Positions 1 through 8,568 of a DNA stretch of 64,000 nt are shown here, one piece after another. The DNA is from Phycisphaeraceae bacterium. Lineage in GTDB: Bacteria; Planctomycetota; Phycisphaerae; Phycisphaerales; UBA1924. Both the position numbers and the translations under genes were made by a program. The stretch spans positions 62,001 to 126,000 of the forward strand of contig JAHBWV010000001.1 in NCBI GenBank assembly GCA_019636845.1, in the 5' to 3' direction. Each line of letters starts with the position of its first letter. The first letter of the stretch is position 1. The notes under the pieces are model-generated. The model was given only the letters and a program-made list of their open reading frames with translations, had not been told where the DNA came from and did no database searches.

Positions 1-20
1 GACGGAAGAAGCCAGTTGAG

Positions 21-1193
21 TTGCAGCGGGAGCCGGTTCCCACCGATGCCCCCTCGCCCCGCTTCCCCGATGCCCCCGTCAGCGCGCCCCAGCCGCTCTC
101 GCTCTGCCCCGTTCCCGCTCGCGTGCTCGTGGTCGGCAACGCCGAGACGCGCCGATCGGTCATCGAACGAATCTCAGGGCTCGTCATCCGATGCGCCGGC
201 GCGACCGATGCCGCCGACGCCGCCTCCCAGCTCGGCGAACAGACATTCGATCTCGTGCTCATCATCACCGGCGATGGGTGGACGCAGGTCGCCGAGAGCG
301 TCCGGAGCTCGGGCTCCGATGCCGCGATCGTCGCGGTTGTGCCGATCTCATCCGACGCATCGCTCGAGCTGGCGGTCAGCGCGATGCAGGCCGGCGCGGC
401 GGATCTTCTCGATGCCGGCGCGCCCGCCGACGAGATCGCGACCCGCATGCGATCCGCTCTCCAGCGCGCCAGAAAGTCCCAGCACGACCGCGACCGCATC
501 GAGCGCCTCCGCAAACTCTGCAAGCACCTCAACCACGCGCGACAGGAAGTCTCCAGGCAGGTCGGCTCGCTCTGCTCCGACATGGCCACGGCCTACCAGG
601 AACTCGCCGATCGCATGACCCATGTCGCGACCGCCTCCGAGTTCAACGGCCTCATCCGCCAGGAACTCGACCTCGAATCGCTCCTCCGCGTCGCACTCGA
701 ATACGTCCTGGCCAAGACCGGGCCCACCAACGCCGCGGTCTTCCTTCCCGCGACCAGCGGCGAGTACACGCTCGGCGCGTACGTGAACTACGACAGCCCG
801 CGCGAGACCGCCGAGGTCCTCCTCGACCATCTGGCAGGCGTCATCGCGCCGCGCTTCGAGTCGTGCACGCGCCTCGTCCACCTCAACACGCCCGCGGAAC
901 TCCACGAGGCCCTCGGCGACAAGGCCGCCTGGATCGGCGACAGCGAGCTGATCGTTCTTCCTTGCGTCCACGACGGAGAGTGTCTCGCCGTCACCGCCCT
1001 CTTCAGAGACCGCCGGGCTCCCTTTCCCGACACGCTCATGCCCCTGCTCCAGTGCGTCTCCGAGCAGTTCGGCCGCCAACTCGCACGCGTCATCCACGTC
1101 CACCACCGCCACCTCCCCAAGCACAAATGGGGCAGCCCGGGCGACGGGGGCGAGGCCGACAACGGACCGGACGACATCGACCTCGCGGCATAA
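21..1193 (+). CDS. Receiver-like plus GAF domain regulator (5' end uncertain)
   Basis: The first ~35 residues are Pro-rich linker. Residues ~34-150 look like a CheY-type receiver fold, but the usual phospho-acceptor strand reads LVLIITGDG without the normal Asp position, so it may be a pseudo-receiver. A charged helical stretch (~150-200) leads into a GAF-like domain (~205-350). The C-terminal tail is short and acidic. The likely role is a sensory or signalling protein of the cytoplasm; no output domain is visible. The start given is TTG without a clear ribosome site, and the frame stays open to the left edge, so the gene may begin outside the window. It converges on the kinase gene 11 bp away. 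Family assignment is from sequence appearance only. Confidence 0.6.
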   Translation: MQREPVPTDAPSPRFPDAPVSAPQPLSLCPVPARVLVVGNAETRRSVIERISGLVIRCAGATDAADAASQLGEQTFDLVLIITGDGWTQVAESVRSSGSDAAIVAVVPISSDASLELAVSAMQAGAADLLDAGAPADEIATRMRSALQRARKSQHDRDRIERLRKLCKHLNHARQEVSRQVGSLCSDMATAYQELADRMTHVATASEFNGLIRQELDLESLLRVALEYVLAKTGPTNAAVFLPATSGEYTLGAYVNYDSPRETAEVLLDHLAGVIAPRFESCTRLVHLNTPAELHEALGDKAAWIGDSELIVLPCVHDGECLAVTALFRDRRAPFPDTLMPLLQCVSEQFGRQLARVIHVHHRHLPKHKWGSPGDGGEADNGPDDIDLAA

Positions 1194-1204
1194 TCCCCGG
1201 CCAT

Positions 1205-3931
1205 CTACTCCGCCTCCGCCCTTTCCAGCGCCTCGCGCCACGGCTTTGCCCTTTCGGCGTGGCCCTTGCCGGGGTCGGCTTCGTCCCACTTCTCGTACAG
1301 CATGATCACGGACTCGACCACGGTGCGGCGCGTCCCGTTGCCGGGGGGGAGCGACACTGACGCGATGCGTGCGGCCTCCAGCAGCGTCCGCTCGGCCTCA
1401 TCGAATCGCTGCGTCGTGATCAACGCGCGCCCCAGGTTTCGCATGGTGGCGATCGTCGCCTCGTTGGTCGGGCCGAGCACGCGCGTGCGTGCTTCGAGGA
1501 CCTCGCGCGTCATCGCGAGCGATTCGTCCGGCCTGCCCGAGCGATCGATCGCCGAGGCGAGGTTGTGACGCAGCGTCAGGGTCGTCGGATTCTCCGCGCC
1601 GAGCCCGGCGGTCGCGGCGGCGACACCCTCGCGCAGAATCGCCTCGGCCTCGGCGTTGCGGTCGCTCTGCATGTAGAAGTACGCCATGTTCGAGAGCGCG
1701 ATCAGCGTCGAGGGGTGCCCGCGTCCGAGGGTGCGCGTGCGCCCCTCGAGCGAGCGCCGGTACAGCGCCTCGGCCTCCTCCATCCGACCGAGCGATTCGA
1801 GCACGCCCCCCAGGTTGTTCATGCCGATGAGCGCGTCGAACGAGTCCGGGCCGGCGGTGCGGACGAACCCCTCCATCGACTCCCGGTAGCTCCGCTCGGC
1901 CTCGGCGAGCTTTCCCTGTGCCTCTTGCAGCCCGCCGATGTTGTTGAGATAGAGCAGCGCGTCCGGGTTGTCCTTGCCGGAGACGCGGACCGAGCCCTCG
2001 TAGGCACGCTGGTAGAGGGCTTCGGCCTCGGAGAGTCTGCCCTGGGCCTGGCGGGCGTTGCCGAGGTTGCTGATGATCGCGAGCGTGTCGGCGTCCTCTG
2101 AGCCGAGCCATCGATCAGCGAGGCGGACCGCTTCTTCGGCGTAGCCGACGCCGCGCTCGAGTTCGCCGATGTACATCAGGATGTGGGCCATGTTCCCGAT
2201 CGATTGGATCGTGGCGCGATCCTTCTCGCCGAGGTGCTCGCGCCGCAGGGCGAGGGTCTGTTCCTGGAGCGGCAGGGCGCGGTCGAGCATGCCGAGGGCG
2301 ACATACGACTCGGCGAGCGTCTGCTTGAGCGATGCCGCGACGGCGGGGCTGTCTTTGAAGCGCTCGTCGATCGCCGCCGCGGCGGGCGCGAGCATGGTCT
2401 GGTCGATGACGCGGCGCGCGACCTCTGGGGCGTCCACGGCGTCGAGCGCGGCCCGCCGGCTCTGGATCACGGCGACGCGCTCGGGCTCGCTCAGGCCATC
2501 GGTGCCGTCCGAGGCGATCCGCTCGACGATCGCTACGCCCGCGGACTCCGGATCGATGCCCGAGATGATCGCGGCCTGGAACTGCGTGACTTCCTTGAGT
2601 TCCTGTTCGCTGCGTTCGGCGCGGACGCGCTGCTCGTACTCCTTGGCCGCGAAGATCAGTGTGGCGGCGACGCCCGCGACCACGGCGAGGAGGACGGCTG
2701 CGACGCCGACGACTGCGCCGGTGTGGCGTGCGACGAACTTGCGGGCGGTGTAGGTGAAGCTCTCGGGTCCGGCGCGGAGGGGGAGCCCGTCGAGGTAGCG
2801 TTCGATGTCTTCGGCGAGCTCGTTGGCGGACTGGTAGCGGCGTTCGCGGTCCTTGCGCATCGCCTTGAGTGGGATCCACTCGAGTTCGCCGGAGAGGAGG
2901 CGTGCGAGTTCGCCGACGGAGGTGGAGCGGCGGGTGGCGATCTCGTCGGCTGAGGGTGCGTCCCAGGGGAGGGAGCGTCCGGCGTGGGCGGGCTCGTGCT
3001 TTTCGGAGAGGCGTGAGGCGGGCTGCATGAGGCGTGTGCGGAGGCGTGGGGGCTCGGTCTCGCGGATGAGGCGGAGCATGTCGAGCGGGGACTGGGACTC
3101 GAGTCGCTTGGGATCGACGGGTGGGGAGCCGGCGAGGAGTTCGTAGAGGAGGACGCCCAGGGCGTAGACATCGGAGCGGGTGTCGATGTCGCGGCCGTCG
3201 CCGGATGCCTGCTCGGGTGACATGTAGATGGGGGTGCCGACGACCCAGCCGGCCTGCGTGACCTCGACGCCGGGGGCTGGGGTGATGGCCTTGGCGATGC
3301 CGAAGTCGATGACCTTGACGGTGGGGGTGTCTCCGGACTGGCTGACGAGGACGTTGGCGGGCTTGAGGTCGCGGTGGATGACGCCCTTGTGGTGGGCGTG
3401 CTGGACGGCGTGGCAGACGGAGATGAAGAGGGCGAGGCGTTCATGGATGGTGAGGCGGCGGGCGTCAGCGTAGCGGTCGAGGGCTTCGCCCTGGACGTGC
3501 TCCATGACGAAGTAGGGGCGTGAGCCGAGTGCGGGGGAGGTGACGCCGCCGTCGAGGACGCGGGCGACGTTGGGGTGGTCCATCAGGGCGAGGGTCTGCC
3601 GTTCCTGCTCGAAGCGTGTGATGACGGCGTGGCTGTCCATGCCGGGCTTGATGATTTTGAGTGCGACGCGCTGGACGAAGGGAGTGGTGCGTTGGGCGAG
3701 CCAGACGACGCCGAAGCCGCCTTGTCCGATGCGTTCGAGGAGGGTGTAGGGGCCGATCTGGTCGCCGGGGCGTTCGCCGCCAGGCGGGGGAGTTGCGCCG
3801 GGGCCGTCACCGGGTGGTGTGTAGTCGTTGCCTGATGAGCCGGCGCCGCCGTCGGCGGGCCGACTGGCTGTCATGAGCGTGCTCATCTCGGGGTCGATCA
3901 TGCGTGGCACCGTGTTCCTGCGGTGCGGCAT
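1205..3931 (-). CDS. Membrane Ser/Thr protein kinase with TPR repeats
   Basis: This 908-residue protein has a Hanks-type kinase domain (~61-385): Gly loop GQGGFGVVW (69-77), catalytic Lys in VALKII (92), HRDLKPAN (186-193) and DFG (209-211). One membrane helix follows (~404-428), then a long alpha-helical region (~530-900) with degenerate repeats of the form GxxxxALxLxxxxLxxRxxxLG, typical of kinesin-light-chain TPRs. The kinase domain should be cytoplasmic and the TPR part on the other side of the membrane. The architecture is abundant in Planctomycetota. The substrate is unknown. An alternative start is the Met at residue 11. Nothing suggests inactivation. Confidence 0.93.
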   Translation of the reverse strand: MPHRRNTVPRMIDPEMSTLMTASRPADGGAGSSGNDYTPPGDGPGATPPPGGERPGDQIGPYTLLERIGQGGFGVVWLAQRTTPFVQRVALKIIKPGMDSHAVITRFEQERQTLALMDHPNVARVLDGGVTSPALGSRPYFVMEHVQGEALDRYADARRLTIHERLALFISVCHAVQHAHHKGVIHRDLKPANVLVSQSGDTPTVKVIDFGIAKAITPAPGVEVTQAGWVVGTPIYMSPEQASGDGRDIDTRSDVYALGVLLYELLAGSPPVDPKRLESQSPLDMLRLIRETEPPRLRTRLMQPASRLSEKHEPAHAGRSLPWDAPSADEIATRRSTSVGELARLLSGELEWIPLKAMRKDRERRYQSANELAEDIERYLDGLPLRAGPESFTYTARKFVARHTGAVVGVAAVLLAVVAGVAATLIFAAKEYEQRVRAERSEQELKEVTQFQAAIISGIDPESAGVAIVERIASDGTDGLSEPERVAVIQSRRAALDAVDAPEVARRVIDQTMLAPAAAAIDERFKDSPAVAASLKQTLAESYVALGMLDRALPLQEQTLALRREHLGEKDRATIQSIGNMAHILMYIGELERGVGYAEEAVRLADRWLGSEDADTLAIISNLGNARQAQGRLSEAEALYQRAYEGSVRVSGKDNPDALLYLNNIGGLQEAQGKLAEAERSYRESMEGFVRTAGPDSFDALIGMNNLGGVLESLGRMEEAEALYRRSLEGRTRTLGRGHPSTLIALSNMAYFYMQSDRNAEAEAILREGVAAATAGLGAENPTTLTLRHNLASAIDRSGRPDESLAMTREVLEARTRVLGPTNEATIATMRNLGRALITTQRFDEAERTLLEAARIASVSLPPGNGTRRTVVESVIMLYEKWDEADPGKGHAERAKPWREALERAEAE

Positions 3932-3952
3932 GGTATCGGCGCGGGAGAGAGG

Positions 3953-4828
3953 TCAGGCGGCGGCGGTGGTGTTCCACGGGACGGCGTAGCCGAAGTAGGC
4001 CATGGCCTCGGCGCAGGTCTGGTCGAAGGCGAGCCGGTCGACGGGGTTCCAGTCTTTCCAGCGCTCGGCGCGATCGGAGAGGGAGAGGTTGATGGGCGTG
4101 TTCTGAGAGGCGGGTGTGCGGGCTTTGGCTTCGAGGATGGAGTCTGGTCGATCGCTTGTGGGGTGGACGAGTTCGTTTCGGAAGTGGTCGGTGCAGGGGT
4201 GGTGGTGGGTGAGGCCGAGGAAGGGGAGGATCGCGCGCATCATGCGTTCGGGTCCGTCGGGCGTAAGGAGCCATTCGTGTCGGACGAGGAGGAACTCGGG
4301 GCGATGCTCTCCCCAGCGGGCCATGTCGTGGGCGGTGCGCCAGGTCTGGGCGTGGGAGCCGACATCGCGGCTGCTGAATGGGGCGAAGCGGAGTCGGCTG
4401 CCGACGACCTCGATGCCGTTTCGGACGATGTAGATGATGCGTGCGCTGGGGAAGAGGCGCAGGAGCTGATCGGCTGCCTGCGGGTTGAGGTTGGTGTAGG
4501 CGAGGAGGCGTTCGGGGGTGCGTGCGCGCGGGCAGGGCCAGAGGAGGCGCAGCATGAGCGCGGCGAAATGCGCCTCGTAGACCGCTTCGGGGACGCGGAG
4601 TGCGTGGAAGCGCGAGGGGATGGTGCGGTTTCTCGATGCGGCTTCGAGCAGATCGAGGATGATGTTGTTTTCGAGATTGGTTGAGTCGAGATCGGGGTGC
4701 TTGCTCAGGGCTTGCCTGAGGATGGTGGTGCCCGAACGTCCGACTCCGGAGAGGATGGTGAGGGGGACGCGGTCGTAGGGGTGCGTCGGCGGGTGTGTTG
4801 AAGGGTGGGGTGCCAGGGCGTGGAGCAT
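3953..4828 (-). CDS. Sulfotransferase family protein
   Basis: The 291-residue protein carries the two PAPS-binding signatures of sulfotransferases: the 5'-phosphosulfate loop GVGRSGTTILRQAL near residue 26 and a 3'-phosphate-binding segment IIYIVRNGIEVVGSR near residue 125. It likely transfers sulfate from PAPS to a glycan or small molecule; the acceptor cannot be read from sequence. I chose the ATG at 4828 because the family similarity begins just after it; the reading frame continues upstream but is Pro/Arg-rich noise. No good ribosome site precedes it. Its first 124 bp overlap the end of the HTH gene in another frame, which implies translational coupling or a mis-called tail there. Confidence 0.85.
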   Translation of the reverse strand: MLHALAPHPSTHPPTHPYDRVPLTILSGVGRSGTTILRQALSKHPDLDSTNLENNIILDLLEAASRNRTIPSRFHALRVPEAVYEAHFAALMLRLLWPCPRARTPERLLAYTNLNPQAADQLLRLFPSARIIYIVRNGIEVVGSRLRFAPFSSRDVGSHAQTWRTAHDMARWGEHRPEFLLVRHEWLLTPDGPERMMRAILPFLGLTHHHPCTDHFRNELVHPTSDRPDSILEAKARTPASQNTPINLSLSDRAERWKDWNPVDRLAFDQTCAEAMAYFGYAVPWNTTAAA

Positions 4829-5535
4829 GCCGTTGTTATCGGCACTTGGTTCGGAGGGCTTTGGAGGTGGTCGGGAGTTTGCGTTGAGTGGTAGTGGGCG
4901 CGGGAGGGGGAGCGGGAGGGGGCGGGTGGGTGCGCGTGCGTCGGGTTCGGCGCGGGTGCGGCTTTGGCGGTGGTGTACTCGGGGTGTGCGCGGTGGGTGG
5001 GATCGGCGTTGAGGTGTTGGGGCGGGGACCCGTTGGATGGGGGGCGCGGTTCGGCGGGGGGGATGGAGCCGCGGGCGGCGGAGCCGTCGATGGGTGTGAG
5101 GCGAGCGAGGCGGTAGAGGAGCCAGATGGCCTTTCGTCCGGCGGTGGCGTGGCGGTGGTAGGAGAGAGGTAATGAGGAGGGGAACGGGGAATGGGGGCTG
5201 GGGGATGGTGAGGAGGTGGATGGGGCGTGTGTGGGGAGACCGAGCGTGTTTCGGGCGTCGGTGAAGTCGCTGATGATGTTTGAGAGGGCGGTGATAGCCG
5301 CGGGGAGTTCGAGTGCGGCGGCGAGTCGTATGTGTGCGTGGACTCCCCGTTCGATGGCGAGGAGTGCTTCGCGTGCTTGGGGCGTGTCGAGCCAGAGGGC
5401 GAGCGCGGCGATGGAGATGCGGTGTTGTGCGGCGACGGAGGGGAGCGATGCGCCTGGGCGCGAGAGGGCGTCGAGGAGCGATGCGACGAGTGCGCCGTCG
5501 GGGTTGAATGTGGAATTGGCTGCTGGGGCGACCAT
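4705..5535 (-). CDS. Predicted HTH DNA-binding protein with Pro-rich tail
   Basis: The N-terminal ~90 residues read as a helix-turn-helix: a segment like LLDALSRPGASLPSVAAQH followed by a second helix with ALALWLDTPQAREAL, then two further amphipathic helices. A basic helix ending RKAIWLLYRLARLTP lies near residue 140; after it the protein is Pro/Ser/Thr-rich and low complexity. The ATG at 5535 is preferred over the TTG at 5574 because the conserved part starts downstream. The last 124 bp overlap the sulfotransferase gene, so the tail may not all be real. It is divergent from the ATPase gene at 5685, making an autoregulatory or partner role possible, but that is inference. Confidence 0.6.
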   Translation of the reverse strand: MVAPAANSTFNPDGALVASLLDALSRPGASLPSVAAQHRISIAALALWLDTPQAREALLAIERGVHAHIRLAAALELPAAITALSNIISDFTDARNTLGLPTHAPSTSSPSPSPHSPFPSSLPLSYHRHATAGRKAIWLLYRLARLTPIDGSAARGSIPPAEPRPPSNGSPPQHLNADPTHRAHPEYTTAKAAPAPNPTHAHPPAPSRSPSRAHYHSTQTPDHLQSPPNQVPITTACSTPWHPTLQHTRRRTPTTASPSPSSPESDVRAPPSSGKP

Positions 5536-5684
5536 GGGTATGGTCAATGTACGGTCCGAGGGCGACGTTGTCAATGTCTTGTTTGGATTTTGTCTTCAGT
5601 ATGGTACCATCCATGCCGATTTCAACCGACCTTTGGGAGTTTATGCTTTTCGCCTAAGATCCGTAAGATCGCTATAACTATGGC
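5536..5684. promoter_or_regulatory. Divergent intergenic region, TATAAC box and palindrome
   Basis: This 149-bp spacer is clearly more AT-rich than its surroundings. It holds a perfect 10-bp palindrome ATGGTACCAT and two copies of GTATGGT. A TATAAC hexamer at 5673-5678 sits exactly 6 bp before the ATG of the ATPase gene, so transcription would start at or next to that codon. No convincing -35 is visible. Confidence 0.45.
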
Positions 5685-6878
5685 ATGGATCCGATTCTGA
5701 ACCCGTATGCGCCCGGCGCGGGGACTCAGCCACCCGAGTTGGCGGGCCGCGATGCGATCCGAGGGGTCGTTCGTATCGCTGTTGAGCGGACACGCCGCGG
5801 CTTGTCGGCGAAGAGCGTGCTGTTGGTGGGCCTTCGCGGGGTTGGAAAGACGGTGTTGCTGGACCGGATGCGTGAGGATGCGGAGGCATCCGGGGTGAGG
5901 GCGATTCGGATCGAGGCGCCGGAGTCGAGATCGCTTCCTGCGATGCTTGCGCCACAGTTGCGGGTGGTGCTGCTGTCGCTCTCGCGGCAGGAGAGGTCGA
6001 AGGAGAGGGCGGTTCGTGCTCTGCGGGCGTTGGCGGGATTTGCGCGCGGGCTGAAGGTGAAGTACGGCGATATCGAGGTGGGCATCGATTATGAGCCGGA
6101 GCCCGGGTTGGCTGACAACGGGGACCTTGAGATCGATCTGAGCGCGCTTCTGGAGGAGGCGGGCGAGGCGGCGCGGAGCGCGGGCACGGCGATCGTCATG
6201 TTCATCGATGAGTTGCAGTACGTGCATGAAGAGGAGCTCGCGTCGCTGATCACCGCGCTGCACCGTGCGGCTCAGAGGGGGCTGCCGATGATGCTGGTCG
6301 GTGCCGGCTTGCCGCAGTTGCGGGGGCGCATGGGGCGGGCCAAGTCGTACGCGGAGCGGTTGTTCGAGTTTCCCGAGGTCGGTCCGCTTTCGTTGGATGC
6401 GGCTCGACAGGCGATTGAGAAGCCGGCGATCGATGCGGGCGTGCGGTTCGAGGCGTCAGCGCTTGATCGCATCATCCGTGAGACGGAGTGCTATCCGTAC
6501 TTTCTTCAGGAGTGGGGGAAGCACGTGTGGGATGCCGCGGCAGTTTCGCCGATCACCGAGAGCGACGTGGAGGCGGCGTCGATCACGGCGGTGGCGGCTC
6601 TGGATGAGAGTTTTTTCAGGGTGCGGTTTGATCGGCTTGCGCCTGGTGAGAAGCGGTATCTGCGTGCGATGGCGGAGCTTGGACCCGGGCCACACCGATC
6701 GGGCGATGTGGCGACGGAGCTTGGGCAGAAGGTTCAGTCGCAGGCGCCGACACGGGCGATGCTGATCGAGAAGGGGATGTTGTGGAGCCCGAACCATGGG
6801 GACACGGCGTTTACTGTGCCGCTGATGGATGCGTTCATGCGTCGGGCGATGCCGGGACAGGAGTGGCGGAGGGTGTGA
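5685..6878 (+). CDS. P-loop ATPase of the AAA_16/STAND-like type
   Basis: The 397-residue protein starts NPYAPGAGTQPPELAGRD, the characteristic N-terminus of a bacterial ATP-binding family that resembles Orc1/Cdc6 and STAND ATPases. Walker A is GLRGVGKT (49-56) and Walker B IVMFIDELQ (170-178), followed by a sensor-like segment MMLVGAGLPQL. The C-terminal ~120 residues look like a winged-helix domain (SGDVATELGQ). No ribosome-binding site precedes the ATG; a -10-like box 6 bp upstream suggests a leaderless transcript. The function of this family is not settled; such genes often sit next to mobile or defence genes. Here the divergent neighbour is an HTH protein. Confidence 0.8.
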   Translation: MDPILNPYAPGAGTQPPELAGRDAIRGVVRIAVERTRRGLSAKSVLLVGLRGVGKTVLLDRMREDAEASGVRAIRIEAPESRSLPAMLAPQLRVVLLSLSRQERSKERAVRALRALAGFARGLKVKYGDIEVGIDYEPEPGLADNGDLEIDLSALLEEAGEAARSAGTAIVMFIDELQYVHEEELASLITALHRAAQRGLPMMLVGAGLPQLRGRMGRAKSYAERLFEFPEVGPLSLDAARQAIEKPAIDAGVRFEASALDRIIRETECYPYFLQEWGKHVWDAAAVSPITESDVEAASITAVAALDESFFRVRFDRLAPGEKRYLRAMAELGPGPHRSGDVATELGQKVQSQAPTRAMLIEKGMLWSPNHGDTAFTVPLMDAFMRRAMPGQEWRRV

Positions 6879-6952
6879 GGTGTGAGATGCGGGGTGTGAG
6901 GTGGGAGGTGGGAGGTGTGAGGTGCGAGGTGGGAGGTCGTGAGGTGGGAGGG
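6879..6952. repeat. GAGGTG-type tandem repeat
   Basis: Directly after the ATPase stop codon there are about ten tandem, slightly diverged copies of a 7-8 bp unit of the form GGTGxGA. It is strand-asymmetric (purine-rich on +) and shows no coding potential. Slippage is the likely origin. Confidence 0.8.
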
Positions 6953-6974
6953 GTCTGTGTGTGAAGGGAGATCG

Positions 6975-7064
6975 CGGCGCAGGGGGCGAGCCCCCTGCAA
7001 CCCCCGGGGGGAGAGAAGAGCTTGAGTTGTGTCGCCTTCGGCGTCAGGGGCGTGAGGAAGGGGG
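6975..7064. repeat. Dispersed repeat with GCAGGGGG hairpin, copy A
   Basis: A ~90-bp non-coding unit with a strong hairpin (GCAGGGGG, 4-nt loop, CCCCCTGC), then a shared segment GAGTTGTGTCGCCTTCGGCG and a GGGGCGTGAGGAAGGGGG tail. A second copy lies at 7624-7722 with roughly 85 percent identity by eye. Confidence 0.75.
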
Positions 7065-7096
7065 AATGGCGGGGGAGGTGTGTTGTGTAACGCAAA

Positions 7097-7132
7097 CGGG
7101 GCCGACAGGTGGTGCACCACGCGTCGGCCCCG
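7097..7132 (-). terminator. Hairpin terminator of the YjzC-like gene
   Basis: A 10-bp perfect stem (CGGGGCCGAC with GTCGGCCCCG) encloses an inner palindrome GTGGTGCACCAC. On the minus strand it lies 32 bp past the stop codon at 7165 and is followed by GTTTGCG, a weak U-tract. Confidence 0.6.
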
Positions 7133-7164
7133 GATCGGTTGATCAGGAGATCAGTGCGTGAGCG

Positions 7165-7359
7165 TTACCGCATCTGCTTCCACCAACACGCCTTGTTGGC
7201 GGACCGGATCGGTGGGAACGTCTCCCCCTTGTCGAGCGAGATGACGCGCTCTTCCTGAGTCGGAGCGGGATGGCTGGTGCCATCCAGATATCCGTCGAAG
7301 TTGAAGGCCGTCTTCTCTGGGGACTTCTCACCGGTCTTGAATCTTGTTCCAGCAGGCAT
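7165..7359 (-). CDS. Small YjzC-like protein
   Basis: This 64-residue protein begins MPAGTRFKTGEKSPEK and ends with PPIRSANKACWWKQM. The pattern (short N-terminal RFxTGxxSP, central EERVISLDKGETFPP, aromatic C-terminus) resembles the small YjzC family of unknown function known from Bacillus. The ATG at 7359 is fixed by a very good ribosome site GGAGGAAACTC directly before it. It stands alone, followed by a hairpin terminator. The family link is by memory of motif pattern and is moderate; the gene itself is well supported by its ribosome site. Confidence 0.6.
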   Translation of the reverse strand: MPAGTRFKTGEKSPEKTAFNFDGYLDGTSHPAPTQEERVISLDKGETFPPIRSANKACWWKQMR

Positions 7360-7620
7360 GAGTTTCCTCCGCGGCAGTGCCGCACGAGTGTTGTTGTGAG
7401 TGAGCGGGGTTTCGCCCACGAGGGCGAGTCCGTCACCCGTTGTCCGTCGCCGCGTGTCTGGGCCCCGATACGCGGCTACGGGTTCAACGTACTGATTCGT
7501 TAGTAATTCCTAACCATTTCGCGCGGGGTGGGTTGGGAACTCGTGTGTTTGTTGCAAGTCGGTGTGGATGTGATGGTTACGGGATTGGTCACATGTGTGT
7601 CACGCGGCAACCAAAGGGGA
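7360..7620. other. Intergenic, no gene seen
   Basis: This is the left part of a 734-bp gene-free stretch. It contains a short AT-rich patch around 7495-7520 that could carry a promoter for the minus-strand small gene, but I see no clear -35/-10 pair. The right part holds REP-like repeats. Confidence 0.5.
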
Positions 7621-7623
7621 GTG

Positions 7624-7722
7624 CCGCGCAGGGGGACACCCCCTGCAACCCCCGAAGGCGGAGGGCAAAGAGAAGAGCTGGAGTTGTGTCGCCTTCGGCG
7701 ACAGGGGCGTGAGGAAGGGGGC
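7624..7722. repeat. Dispersed repeat with GCAGGGG hairpin, copy B
   Basis: Second copy of the unit at 6975-7064. The hairpin is GCAGGGG / CCCCTGC, and the internal TGTCGCCTTCGGCGACA is a perfect palindrome here, whereas copy A has a mismatch. Confidence 0.75.
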
Positions 7723-7750
7723 AGGGTGTGGGAGGAGAGGGTGTGTGGGG

Positions 7751-7826
7751 TCGCTTTCCACGGGTTCCGGTCGCGAAGCGCGACCTTCACCCGCGGCTAC
7801 ATGCGGCGGCCCCGTTGGGGCCAGGA
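7751..7826. repeat. REP-like element E1
   Basis: The element starts TCGCTTTCCACGGGTTCCG and has two hairpins: GTCGCG-AAG-CGCGAC (7770-7784) and GGCCCC-GTT-GGGGCC (7808-7822), separated by TTCACCCGCGGCTACATGC. The same order appears in E2 and E3 and inverted in E4. Confidence 0.8.
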
Positions 7827-7853
7827 GAAAGGAGCGGAATGGGATTGGGGGAC

Positions 7854-7936
7854 TCGCTTTCCACGGGTTCCGCTTGTCGCCTTCGGCGACATCGCTCCAT
7901 TCGCGGCTACACACGGCTGCCCCGTAGGGGCCAAGA
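7854..7936. repeat. REP-like element E2
   Basis: Same framework as E1 (CGCTTTCCACGGGTTCCG ... CGCGGCTACA), but the first hairpin is TGTCGCC-TTC-GGCGACA-like and the second GCCCC-GTA-GGGGC. The stems differ while pairing is kept, which indicates selection on structure or independent hairpin exchange. Confidence 0.75.
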
Positions 7937-8093
7937 GGAAATCAGAGCTCCGCACTTCAAAGCGGCGATGACATTGGGGCCAAAGAGAGAAGGTGGCGGG
8001 GACGGTCAGGGAGCTAGGTTCTGAGGTCTGTGCGGGGACGGTCCGTTGGTCAGTATTCTCTGGCGATTCCGACAGGGGTACAGGGAGGCGCGC

Positions 8094-8546
8094 ATGGCGG
8101 GGACTTACTCACAGTTGCTGTATCACATCGTGTTCTCGACGAAGGGGCGTGAGCCGTGGATCAGCGAGGCGATTGGGCCGCGGATCTATTCGTACATCGG
8201 CGGCATCGTTCGGGGGCAGGGTGGAGTGTTGCTCGACGCGGGCGGCATCGAGGATCATGTACACCTCTACATCCGGGGGAAGACGGATGGGAAGTTGTCT
8301 GACCTGATGCGCGATGTGAAGGCGGGGTCATCGCTGTGGATCCACGGCGAGTTTCCTACTCTGAAGGGCTTCGCGTGGCAGGAGGGGTATGGCGCGTTCA
8401 CTGTGAGCAAGTCGCACGAGGATGCGGTGAGGACGTACATCGCGGGGCAGCGCGAGCATCATCGCAAGGAGGACTTCAAGTCGGAGTTGCTGCGGATCCT
8501 GCGGGCGCACGGCGTGGAGTTCGATGAGAGGTATGTGTTTGATTGA
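8094..8546 (+). CDS. IS200-like Y1 transposase (REP-associated, RAYT)
   Basis: The 150-residue protein matches the IS200/RAYT Y1 fold: N-terminal YHIVFSTKGREPWIS, HUH motif in IEDHVHLYIRG (residues ~56-66), and the catalytic Tyr helix in VRTYIAGQREHHRKEDF (~112-128). The ATG at 8094 has AGGGAGG eight bases upstream; a longer TTG start at 8046 is unlikely. No TnpB-type gene is next to it. REP-like palindromes lie on both sides, which is the usual context of RAYT genes, domesticated transposases thought to move or process REP hairpins. It is intact and full length. Confidence 0.92.
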   Translation: MAGTYSQLLYHIVFSTKGREPWISEAIGPRIYSYIGGIVRGQGGVLLDAGGIEDHVHLYIRGKTDGKLSDLMRDVKAGSSLWIHGEFPTLKGFAWQEGYGAFTVSKSHEDAVRTYIAGQREHHRKEDFKSELLRILRAHGVEFDERYVFD

Positions 8547-8568
8547 AAGAGGGAGGTTGAGGAATCTG

